From JBBQKF01 sp038326615 (GTDB lineage: Bacteria; Bacillota; Clostridia; Saccharofermentanales; UBA5734): a stretch of 20,864 nucleotides of DNA. The translations under genes and the position numbers were made by a program. Below the pieces are notes generated by a model. The model did no database searches and was not told where the DNA came from. It saw nothing but the letters and a program-made list of their open reading frames with translations. Where the stretch lies: contig JBBQKF010000056.1 of the NCBI GenBank assembly GCA_038326615.1, positions 1 through 20,864 on the forward strand, read 5' to 3'. Positions 7,515-14,954 of this stretch are shown here, in pieces (within the stretch, counting starts at the first letter, position 1; every line of letters starts with the position of its first letter).

Positions 7515-9287
7515 ATGATTAGCATTAGAATTAACGGTCAGGAAATTTCAGTTCCTAAAGAAATGACAATTATGGAAGCTGCAAGATCAAGGAATATAAG
7601 CATTCCAAATCTTTGCTACCTAAAAAATGTGCATCAGTTTGGAGCTTGCAGAATCTGTGTTGTAGAGGTAAAAGGTGCTAAAACTTTACAAGCTTCTTGT
7701 ATGACTAATGTTTCACAAGGGATGGAAATATTTACAAATTCAGATAAGGTTAGAAAAGCCAGGAAAGTGCTTTATGAACTGCTGCTGTCTGATCACCCCA
7801 AAGACTGCCTTAGCTGTAAAAGAAATTTAAGTTGTGAATTACAAGAACTAGGCAAAACTCTTGGTGTAACACAAACAAGGTTTGAAGGAGAAAGAATTGA
7901 ACATGGAAACGATTCTTGTGCGGCAATAACACGGGATATGTCAAAATGCATTTTATGCAGAAGATGCGTTACTGTATGTAATCAAATACAAGGAGTGGGA
8001 ATTCTTAATGCCCAAAACAGAGGGTTCAATACAGTAATAAGTCCTGCGATGGATCTTGCTCTTGGAACGGTGAATTGCGCTTTTTGCGGACAATGTACGA
8101 TTGTTTGTCCTGTAGGTGCTTTAAGAGAAACTTCAAGTACAGGAGCTGTATGGGAAGCAATAAATAATCCCAAGAAGAGAGTTATTGTTCAGGTAGCCCC
8201 GGCAATTCGAGTTGCAATCGGTGAAGAATTCGGATTTGAGCCTGGCTCTCGTGTTACTGGAAAACTTGCACATGCGCTTAGATTGCTTGGGTTTGACGAT
8301 ATTTTTGATACTAATTTTACTGCAGATTTAACAATAATGGAAGAAGGCACTGAGCTTCTTGAGAGAATCGAAAACGTTGTACTAAAGAAGGGGAATGCAA
8401 CTTTGCCTATGATTACAAGTTGTAGCCCAGGATGGATAAAATATATTGAACATAAATATCCTGACAACCTTAACAATCTTTCATCATGCAAATCTCCACA
8501 TACAATGCTTGGAGCACTTGCTAAATCTTATTACGCTAATAAAATAAGCACAGATCCCAAAGATATTTTCGTTGTTTCAGTAATGCCATGTACAGCAAAA
8601 AAATACGAGATATCCCGAGAAGAAATGAAAAACGATGGACTAGCTAATGTTGATGTAGTAATAACAACGCGGGAACTTGCGGAAATGATAAGAGAAGCAG
8701 GAATAGATTTTAAAACACTTGAAGATGAAGACTTTGATAGTCCATTAGGTATGTCATCTGGTGCCGCAGATATTTTCGGTCTTACCGGAGGGGTAATGGA
8801 AGCTGCATTAAGAACGGTTTATGAATTAGTAACCGGTAGAGAAATACCATTTGATGAACTTCATGTAACACCTATTGTTGGTTTAGACCAAGTGAAATCA
8901 GCATCAATAAAGATTGAAAATCCGATTTCCGCTTATGCATTTCTTGACGGTGTCACTGTGAATGTTGCTGTAACGAGTGGGCTAAAAGGTGCGAAAATCT
9001 TAATGACACAAATCGCAAATGGAGAATCTCCTTATCATTTTATTGAAGTTATGGGTTGCCCTGGTGGATGCATTACGGGTGGTGGACAACCAAGATCAGA
9101 TGATTTAGACGTTCGTGCCAAGCGCCTTAGAGGTCTCTATACTGAAGATGAGAGCAAGGTTTTGCGCAAATCCCACGAAAACCCTTTTGTACAATCCTTA
9201 TATAGTGATTTTCTTGGACATCCCGGAAGTCATATTTCTCATGATTTGCTTCATACCACATATACTAAAAGGGGTCGATTTAATTAA
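7515..9287 (+). CDS. [FeFe] hydrogenase catalytic subunit, NAD(P)H-linked multi-subunit type
   Basis: Catalytic subunit with an H-cluster, 590 residues, cytoplasmic (no signal). In order: a [2Fe-2S] domain (C34, C45, C48, C62); a His-ligated [4Fe-4S] site (H94, C98, C101, C107); two [4Fe-4S] clusters (C145, C148, C151, C155 and C188, C191, C194, C198); the H-cluster domain with L1 TSCSPGW (301-307), L2 MPCTAKKYE (357-365) and L3 EVMGCPGGCITGGGQP (511-526); and the small-subunit-like tail (about 540-585). This is the M3 layout also seen in HydA of bifurcating hydrogenases and in the monomeric Clostridium pasteurianum enzyme CpI. L1 departs from the canonical TSCCPxW: the second Cys is Ser304. 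ATG 7515 lies 10 bp after the fusion gene, with AGGTG (7503-7507) before it, so the two are surely co-transcribed. No HydE, HydF or HydG maturase is in the window. Confidence 0.95.
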   Translation: MISIRINGQEISVPKEMTIMEAARSRNISIPNLCYLKNVHQFGACRICVVEVKGAKTLQASCMTNVSQGMEIFTNSDKVRKARKVLYELLLSDHPKDCLSCKRNLSCELQELGKTLGVTQTRFEGERIEHGNDSCAAITRDMSKCILCRRCVTVCNQIQGVGILNAQNRGFNTVISPAMDLALGTVNCAFCGQCTIVCPVGALRETSSTGAVWEAINNPKKRVIVQVAPAIRVAIGEEFGFEPGSRVTGKLAHALRLLGFDDIFDTNFTADLTIMEEGTELLERIENVVLKKGNATLPMITSCSPGWIKYIEHKYPDNLNNLSSCKSPHTMLGALAKSYYANKISTDPKDIFVVSVMPCTAKKYEISREEMKNDGLANVDVVITTRELAEMIREAGIDFKTLEDEDFDSPLGMSSGAADIFGLTGGVMEAALRTVYELVTGREIPFDELHVTPIVGLDQVKSASIKIENPISAYAFLDGVTVNVAVTSGLKGAKILMTQIANGESPYHFIEVMGCPGGCITGGGQPRSDDLDVRAKRLRGLYTEDESKVLRKSHENPFVQSLYSDFLGHPGSHISHDLLHTTYTKRGRFN

Positions 9288-9552
9288 CATTTAAACGATA
9301 TGAAAATATAAATATAAGTAGAAATAGAATTAGAATTAGAAATAGGAATAGGATTGTGTAATTTTAACATGTTATAATTGCATGCTGGATGATACTATTA
9401 AATATAATTGCAATACTTATAAAATATTGATTGGTTCAATTTTATGAAAAAAACTGATTGTCACAAATAAAAAACCAATAATTACGAAAATGGCAAAATC
9501 AAATCTTAATTAATAATTACATTATTAAGAAAATTTATTCCGAATTATATTG
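9288..9552. other. Convergent intergenic region after the hydrogenase operon
   Basis: 265 bp between two convergent genes. It has a hexamer-like run (GAAATA/GAATTA, about 9320-9353) and a direct repeat TATAATTGCA at 9373-9382 and 9403-9412. An AT-rich imperfect hairpin lies around 9505-9530. No clear GC-rich terminator hairpin is visible for either gene. Confidence 0.5.
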
Positions 9553-10947
9553 TTATTGTGGAAACGAAAGAATAAATTCTGACCCTTCGCCGTAGGTGCT
9601 CGTAACACTTACGGTTCCGCCGTGTGCATTAACAATTGACCTAACGATTGCAAGGCCAATTCCTGATCCGCCGGTGTTGCGATTTCTTGATTTGTCTGCA
9701 CGATAGAATCTTTCAAAGACAAAAGGAAGATCCTCAGAAGGGATGCCTATACCATTATCTTTTATCGAATATTTTACAGAATCATTCGCTTTAGATATTG
9801 TTATTTTAATACTTCCATTTTCGGGAGTGTATTTAACGGCATTCGAAATCAAATTAGTAATAACCTGGTAAATCCTATCTTCATCTGCATATAAATCATC
9901 ATGCTTGCTAATAATTTCTAAAGATAAATTTTTCATCGTAATATCTGTTTCAAAATTTTTAATTACTTTGCTTGTAAGTTCTGAAAGATTAATTGTTTTG
10001 AATGAAAGGTCAAGTGTATTGTTTTCGGCTTTTGCGAGATTCTCGAGATCCAAAACCATTTTACCAATTCTTAAAACCTCTTCATGACAGCTTTGAAGTC
10101 TTTCTTGAGTCGGTTCCCAAATCCCTTCGAGCATTGCTTCGAGATGCGTTTGCAATGTTGTTATTGGTGTGCGTAATTCATGAGCAACATCTGCAGTCAA
10201 TTGTTTTCGCAAAGTTTCCTGATTTTCAAGTGAAAAGGCTAATAAGTTAACAGAGCTTATAAGATCGACAACTTCGATTGTGGAAGTTTTTCCAGATACT
10301 CTTGACGAATATGTACCTTTTGCAATTGCCTTTGTTGCATCGACAACTTTGAGAATCGGGTCTGATAAGCGTTTTGATATGAAAAATCCTACAAGAAAAG
10401 ACATAATAAGTGCAATAATTGCAATCAGCAGAAGTAATGAATTGAGTCCATTTATAAAGTTTAAGTCATTATCATTTAAAAAATATGGACTATAATAAAC
10501 GATATCAACTTTTCCAGTAATTTCACCAGACTGCAAAAGGTTAATCGACTTAGTCAAAAAACCACCATCCAGATTTGGCCGGTGTTTCTGCATATTTTTT
10601 GTCATTGTTTCAACAAGAGCTTTGCAGGAATTCATGTCACAGGTTTTTGCGTCCCACACAGTACTCCCACTATTATCAAAAACTGTAATCATGAATCCAT
10701 TGCTTAGTGCCTGCATTCCTATTGTGTGCACAAAGTCAGAATCAAAAGCTTTAGTTACTGGACTATATTGAAGTTCAATGCTATTTACAAGCTCTTTTGT
10801 GCTATTGTCAATTTCTCGCATTCTATATTCAGTAAATTGTTTGTTTATGAAAAGGTTCGAAAAATAACTCGTCATTAAGACGGTCACCAATGTAACCGTA
10901 GTTATTGTAATAGATAATTTTGTTCTAAGACGATGCCTAAATTTCAA
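9553..10947 (-). CDS. Sensor histidine kinase (HAMP, HisKA, HATPase)
   Basis: Membrane sensor kinase of 464 residues, partner of the response regulator just upstream. A first membrane segment (about 10-33), an extracytoplasmic sensor part (34-166) and a second membrane segment (about 167-190) are followed by HAMP (191-243). HisKA carries the phospho-acceptor H256 in DVAHELRTP. The ATP domain shows N365/N369, KDNGIGIP (396-403) and the FERFYRADKSRNRNTGGSGIG region. The chosen start is TTG 10947, because GGAGG (10953-10957) sits 5 nt before it. The ATG at 10959 and a TTG at 10968 are in frame but lack a site. The sensor part has the motif CDMNSC (103-108), two Cys and a Met that could bind metal or form a disulfide. 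With the copper-type protein upstream, a metal or redox signal is a reasonable guess. Confidence 0.93.
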   Translation of the reverse strand: MKFRHRLRTKLSITITTVTLVTVLMTSYFSNLFINKQFTEYRMREIDNSTKELVNSIELQYSPVTKAFDSDFVHTIGMQALSNGFMITVFDNSGSTVWDAKTCDMNSCKALVETMTKNMQKHRPNLDGGFLTKSINLLQSGEITGKVDIVYYSPYFLNDNDLNFINGLNSLLLLIAIIALIMSFLVGFFISKRLSDPILKVVDATKAIAKGTYSSRVSGKTSTIEVVDLISSVNLLAFSLENQETLRKQLTADVAHELRTPITTLQTHLEAMLEGIWEPTQERLQSCHEEVLRIGKMVLDLENLAKAENNTLDLSFKTINLSELTSKVIKNFETDITMKNLSLEIISKHDDLYADEDRIYQVITNLISNAVKYTPENGSIKITISKANDSVKYSIKDNGIGIPSEDLPFVFERFYRADKSRNRNTGGSGIGLAIVRSIVNAHGGTVSVTSTYGEGSEFILSFPQ

Positions 10948-10996
10948 ATTAACCTCCATATTAACCAATCAGTCTTTACATTGACAAATTAATCAA

Positions 10997-11689
10997 TCAG
11001 CCTTTCCCTCCGAATTTGTACCCAATTCCATGGACTGTCAGAATGTAAACTGGATTTTTAGGGTCTGTCTCAATTTTCTGGCGGATGTTTTTAATATGCG
11101 TATCAATTGTACGGTCAAATCCATCATAGTTTCCGCCAAATGCATTTGAAATAATTTCTTCGCGCGTAAAAACTTTATTTGGATATTTAATCAATATTGA
11201 TAAAATTAGAAACTCATTTGGTGTAAAAGCTGTCAAAATATTTTTCTTGAAAACCTCGTGACTTGAAAAGTCTATTTCCAGATCGCCATCTCCCCATGAA
11301 TTTTTGGAAAATAGCGGAACACTGCTATCATAAGACCTGCGTAGAACAGCTTCAATTCTTGCGCCTAGAGTTTTAAGACTAAAAGGTTTTGTGATATAGT
11401 CGTCAGCTCCTAAGTTTAAGCCATGTAACATATCGCTTTCTTCAACTTTAGCAGTAACCATAATTATTGGAACACGAGAATCCTTTCGAAAAATGCTACA
11501 AAGTTCTTCTCCTGAAATATCGGGCAACATCAAATCCAATAGTATTAATGAAAAATCATTTTTTTTAAATATTTCAATTGCTTGCTTACCGTTCTGAGCG
11601 CACAGAACTGAATATCCCAATTTTTCCAGATAGGATTTTAATACTTCGCTAATTTTAATTTCATCATCAACAATAAGTATGTTTTTCAT
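10997..11689 (-). CDS. OmpR/PhoB-family response regulator
   Basis: DNA-binding response regulator, 230 residues. The receiver domain has the acidic pair D8/D9, phospho-acceptor D52 in LLDLMLP, T79 and K101. A winged-helix output domain (about 130-228) ends with the typical VHGIGYKF. The ATG at 11689 has AGGTGA (plus-strand 11695-11700) 5 nt upstream; an in-frame GTG at 11698 overlaps that site and is less likely. The kinase gene begins about 50 bp downstream and the copper-type membrane protein ends 76 bp upstream, all on one strand, so the three probably form one transcription unit or regulon. The target genes are not shown by the sequence; the upstream gene is the natural first candidate. 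Confidence 0.93.
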   Translation of the reverse strand: MKNILIVDDEIKISEVLKSYLEKLGYSVLCAQNGKQAIEIFKKNDFSLILLDLMLPDISGEELCSIFRKDSRVPIIMVTAKVEESDMLHGLNLGADDYITKPFSLKTLGARIEAVLRRSYDSSVPLFSKNSWGDGDLEIDFSSHEVFKKNILTAFTPNEFLILSILIKYPNKVFTREEIISNAFGGNYDGFDRTIDTHIKNIRQKIETDPKNPVYILTVHGIGYKFGGKG

Positions 11690-11765
11690 CAAAGTCACCT
11701 GCCTAACATAACTATTGTATCAGTTTTGCTAAAATATGAATATAAAATATTTGCCGGTGTTTTCC

Positions 11766-13370
11766 TCAATCAATAATTGTAATAGTGCTGCTTATCATAC
11801 CCATCCAGCAACTATATGAAATTGCACCACTGTTCTGTGGGGTGAATTCAACGATGTTGTCACCTGGCTTAAAATCATGTTGAAGGTTGTATTCTGGAAT
11901 TACCATAGTTCTGTTACAACCATTAATATCATTTGCTGTTGCTTTAATCGTCCATCGTACAGGAACACCTGCTTTAACTGTTATTGGCTCATAGCCGTTT
12001 TGTAAATCAGTTGTTATCTCCTGAATGTTTGCATTCGTTTGAGCTTGAGATCCGTTGCTGGATATTTGTTGACTTTGAGATTGAGCTGTTGATTTGTTGT
12101 TTTGAGCTGAATATGATGGTAGTGCAATTCCTGAAAGATTAAGCCCATTGCTTAACATTACAATTCCTAAGATAACAACAAGTGAAGCACTTACGGTCCG
12201 TATTTTTGATGCAAAACTTTTGCTCATATAAGAACTTATCGCACTAAGACCAAACAATAGCGGTACGGTTCCGAGTGAAAAGAACAACATGGAGATAGCT
12301 CCTTTTACCGGACTTCCAGTTGACAAAGCATAAAGTTGCATTGCCTGTAAAGGCCCGCATGGCATTAAGCCATTTAACAAACCTATATAAAATGGGCTGT
12401 TCGATTTCTTCTCAGAATTGATTTTTCTGGTAAAAATAGCCGGCATACGTGGAGCAAATTTCCTTAGAGCAGGAAACAAGGACAACATATTTAGTCCCAT
12501 GATTACCATGAAAATTCCAGCAAGTATTGCAACAACACCTTTTAACATGCCAGGTAAAATTATTACGCTACCTATTCCGCCAACTATTCCACCTATTACG
12601 GTATATGAAATAACCCTGCCGAGGTTATAAAGAATTCCAGGTCGGAAGGATTTTGCTTTAGAAGTGTCTTTTGCTGATATGATGTTTTTTGTGACATTAA
12701 TTCTCGTATCTAATGTTTTCGCATTTACAGGTTTTGTATCTAAAAAATTTTCGTCTGCACTTTTTGCGTCTGTAACTTTTGCTTCTGCGAATTTTATCTC
12801 ATAAACTTTTGCGTCTGCACTTTTTGCCTCATCAATTTCTAAATTAATAGGTGATTTGAAATCAAGATTTTTTGAGGAGGATTTATTGACTTTATTAGCA
12901 TTTGCGGGCATTTCAGCCGGTATGCATTGTGAAAGTGTAATGCCACCGCACATAGCAACGCAATGAACTGAGGTAAGGACTCCTATCAGAAATAAAAGAC
13001 CATATCCCATACCTTGTTCTGCGACAGGGAATGAATTAATAAAATTTAGTAAACCAAGCATCTGTATTATTCGATAAAAAACAAAAAGAACAACAATTGT
13101 CACAAAGAATCTCAATAGTGAAGCCTTTAGGCCAGTCTTTGGAGCGGCAGATGCACTTGCTACACCGTAATCATTTTTTTCAATTATTGATTTTATCTTC
13201 GTAAAAGTTATCTTCTCGGGATCGTATGAAACTGTCGCAAGGCTAGTCTGATAACTTACTTTTACACTTTTGACGCCGCTCACATTCTTTAAAGCATTCT
13301 CGATTTTAGTCTGACAATGAATACATGTCATATTTGTAATTGAAAAAGTCTTTGTCATAATATTTTGCAT
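11766..13370 (-). CDS. HMA + SafE/DsbD-like membrane + cupredoxin-like protein, putative copper handling
   Basis: A 534-residue membrane protein in three parts. Residues 6-70 are a heavy-metal-associated domain with MTCIHC (C16, C19), a Cu(I)-type site. Residues 84-410 are a polytopic core of the SafE/DsbD-like family, with HCVAMCGG (C137, C141) and LMPCGP (C338). Residues 450-534 are a cupredoxin-like domain with NGCNRT (C485), H498 and SCWMGM (C521, M523, M525), probably on the outer face. Such combinations are known in Clostridia and are usually linked to copper, but transport itself is unproven here. Residues 156-242 form a hydrophilic, repetitive insert in a loop that is usually much shorter. 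The ATG at 13370 has GGAGG (13376-13380) 5 nt upstream; a TTG at 13382 spans that site and is rejected. The two-component genes follow on the same strand. Confidence 0.85.
   Translation of the reverse strand: MQNIMTKTFSITNMTCIHCQTKIENALKNVSGVKSVKVSYQTSLATVSYDPEKITFTKIKSIIEKNDYGVASASAAPKTGLKASLLRFFVTIVVLFVFYRIIQMLGLLNFINSFPVAEQGMGYGLLFLIGVLTSVHCVAMCGGITLSQCIPAEMPANANKVNKSSSKNLDFKSPINLEIDEAKSADAKVYEIKFAEAKVTDAKSADENFLDTKPVNAKTLDTRINVTKNIISAKDTSKAKSFRPGILYNLGRVISYTVIGGIVGGIGSVIILPGMLKGVVAILAGIFMVIMGLNMLSLFPALRKFAPRMPAIFTRKINSEKKSNSPFYIGLLNGLMPCGPLQAMQLYALSTGSPVKGAISMLFFSLGTVPLLFGLSAISSYMSKSFASKIRTVSASLVVILGIVMLSNGLNLSGIALPSYSAQNNKSTAQSQSQQISSNGSQAQTNANIQEITTDLQNGYEPITVKAGVPVRWTIKATANDINGCNRTMVIPEYNLQHDFKPGDNIVEFTPQNSGAISYSCWMGMISSTITIID
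12645..12905 (-). repeat. Degenerate in-frame repeat inside the HMA/SafE gene
   Basis: This stretch encodes residues 156-242, rich in Lys, Ala and Asp, with recurring AKSAD, DAK, EAK and NAK units. A 16-bp sequence, CGTCTGCACTTTTTGC on the plus strand, occurs exactly at 12752-12767 and 12812-12827. The 60-bp (20-codon) spacing matches AKSAD at residues 182-186 and 202-206. It looks like an in-frame tandem expansion now decaying. Confidence 0.7.
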
Positions 13371-13397
13371 GAGTACCTCCAATTGTTTGCCCCTTAT

Positions 13398-13426
13398 AGA
13401 AATATCTTTAGAACATGCATATTTCT
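13398..13426. promoter_or_regulatory. Inverted repeat upstream of the copper-type gene
   Basis: AGAAATAT (13398-13405) and ATATTTCT (13419-13426) form a perfect 8-bp inverted repeat with a 13-bp spacer, 28 bp before the start codon and just upstream of the ribosome binding site. It could bind a dimeric regulator. No firm promoter could be assigned beside it. Confidence 0.4.
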
Positions 13427-13651
13427 AATGTTGAAAGGATAACAAATAAATATGGAGATTTTATGAAGATTAACTTTTATAAAATTTATATGACTGTTGC
13501 TATAACTTTATTGGAATAGAAAATCTCACCAATTAATAATTTTAAAGAACAATCACAATCAAAAAATTGATGAATTACCGAGAATAGGTTTTTTTAGATA
13601 TAAACTCAAAATAATATGATTGTATTGATCAAAAACTTAAAACAGAAAAAT

Positions 13652-14656
13652 TTATTCTGTAGGTCTTGGGATATTCTTCGTTTTTTTACTGAGGAAGTAC
13701 AGGCTTATCATAATTAGAAACATACCAGCTATCTGGATGTAAGCAATTTTTTCGCCAAGAACAAAAAAGCTGCTAAGAACGGTTACTATTGGAATGAGAT
13801 TAAGGAATGACGATGAAATTGTAGGGCCAAGCCTTTTTGATGCATAAATAAAGAAAAAATATGCAAATGCTGAACAGAAAATTCCAAGGTATAAAAGATT
13901 AAGGAACGGAATAAGCGTTAGAGCTTTCCAACTACTGGATTCTGACACAACAAATGGCAGAAATAGAAATATACTTGCAAGTGTCTGGTAGGTTGTCAGA
14001 GAAAGACTTGAATGTTTTGAACCAAATTTCTTATTGAGAATAGTATATATAACCCATGCAATCATTGCGCCCATTACCAACATGTTTCCATAAAATGATG
14101 AGGATGAAAAATCAAGTCTTCCATTTACAGATATTACAAGATATACTCCCGCAATTGAAACTGAAATACATACTATCATTTTCATGGTAGCTTTAAGTTT
14201 AAAAAATAAAACTTCAGAAAGCAATGTGAATATCGGTACAGCTGAAACAATCATTGCGGCACTTGATGCACCTGTAAATTTAAGACCAGTGTTTTCAAAA
14301 AGAAAATAGAGAACAATTCCGAAAAAGGCTGCAAAGCCTATTTGCAAAAACTCGCGAATAGTTATTTTAGGAAGCTTTTTAGTCGGCAATAACCAAATCA
14401 GCAAAACTGTTAAAGCGATTAACTGCCTGAAAAACGCAATTGATGCCGGAGGAATCTCTTTAAGAACAATTTTGGTGCTGATAAACGAGTACCCCCAGAA
14501 AAGAACGGTCAAAATAATAAATATGAAAGAAATAATTCTATCCTTGTGAATTTTTTTGATTTCGAGTTCGTTTGAACTTTCGGTTAAACTAGTATTTAAA
14601 TTATCGTTTAAATTATCGTTTAAATTATTTTTTAAACTGTCATTTGTATTTCTCAT
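13652..14656 (-). CDS. EamA/DMT-superfamily transporter
   Basis: Inner-membrane permease of the drug/metabolite transporter superfamily, about 334 residues with roughly ten membrane segments in two EamA repeats (about 40-175 and 185-325). Family hallmarks include FWGYSFISTK in the first segment, PPASIAFFRQL after it, and LGP...SSFLNLIPIVTVLSSFFVLGE in the second repeat. The substrate is unknown. The start is uncertain: ATG 14656 has AAGGA 11 nt upstream, while the in-frame ATG at 14668 overlaps that site. The cytoplasmic N-terminal tail is unusual, being made of NDNL units from a 12-bp tandem repeat. The gene is divergent from the ROK regulator, which may or may not control it. Confidence 0.87.
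   Translation of the reverse strand: MRNTNDSLKNNLNDNLNDNLNTSLTESSNELEIKKIHKDRIISFIFIILTVLFWGYSFISTKIVLKEIPPASIAFFRQLIALTVLLIWLLPTKKLPKITIREFLQIGFAAFFGIVLYFLFENTGLKFTGASSAAMIVSAVPIFTLLSEVLFFKLKATMKMIVCISVSIAGVYLVISVNGRLDFSSSSFYGNMLVMGAMIAWVIYTILNKKFGSKHSSLSLTTYQTLASIFLFLPFVVSESSSWKALTLIPFLNLLYLGIFCSAFAYFFFIYASKRLGPTISSSFLNLIPIVTVLSSFFVLGEKIAYIQIAGMFLIMISLYFLSKKTKNIPRPTE
14585..14644. repeat. 12-bp tandem repeat coding the transporter N-terminus
   Basis: Five 12-bp units. The middle ones read TAAATTATCGTT (14597-14608 and 14609-14620), and the outer ones are diverged. Read on the minus strand they encode N-D-N-L-like units, so the reading frame is kept whatever the copy number. Confidence 0.85.
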
Positions 14657-14695
14657 TTTTTCAAGCATCCTTATAAATTATTTTGCACAAACATT

Positions 14696-14725
14696 ATTCT
14701 ACCATGATTATTGAATTTTTAACAA
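14696..14725 (-). promoter_or_regulatory. Promoter of the EamA transporter gene
   Basis: On the minus strand TTGTTA (14720-14725), an 18-bp spacer and TAGAAT (14696-14701) form a fair promoter, with TG one base before the -10 box (extended -10). It lies about 40 bp before the start codon. Confidence 0.5.
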
Positions 14726-14820
14726 AAAATTTCGAATTTTAAACAAATAATTTTTGTTAGTACCTTGTAACATCTAAATATTAAACAACGCACTAGTCTA
14801 GTAAAATTTACGATTACAAG

Positions 14821-14852
14821 TAAAGTTTATCGAAAAATAGTTAAAGTTTATC
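14821..14852. promoter_or_regulatory. Phased direct repeats between the transporter and ROK genes
   Basis: TAAAGTTTATC occurs exactly at 14821-14831 and 14842-14852, 21 bp apart centre to centre, which is two helical turns. A partly inverted half, GATAAC, follows at about 14862-14867. The site lies about 100 bp before the ROK start and could be its own operator. Confidence 0.4.
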
Positions 14853-14954
14853 TTAAAATGTGATAACATTATAGATGTTGAAATCTTTTTTGCTATAGCT
14901 TTCTACAATGGAATAAATGACACGATATAATTTGAAAGGAATGGTAATTGTAAA

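Noticed and set aside
9429..9480. Terminator between the convergent hydA and kinase genes
   Set aside because: ATTGGTT/AACCAAT are complementary but 36 nt apart in AT-rich DNA; the stem is too weak to call.
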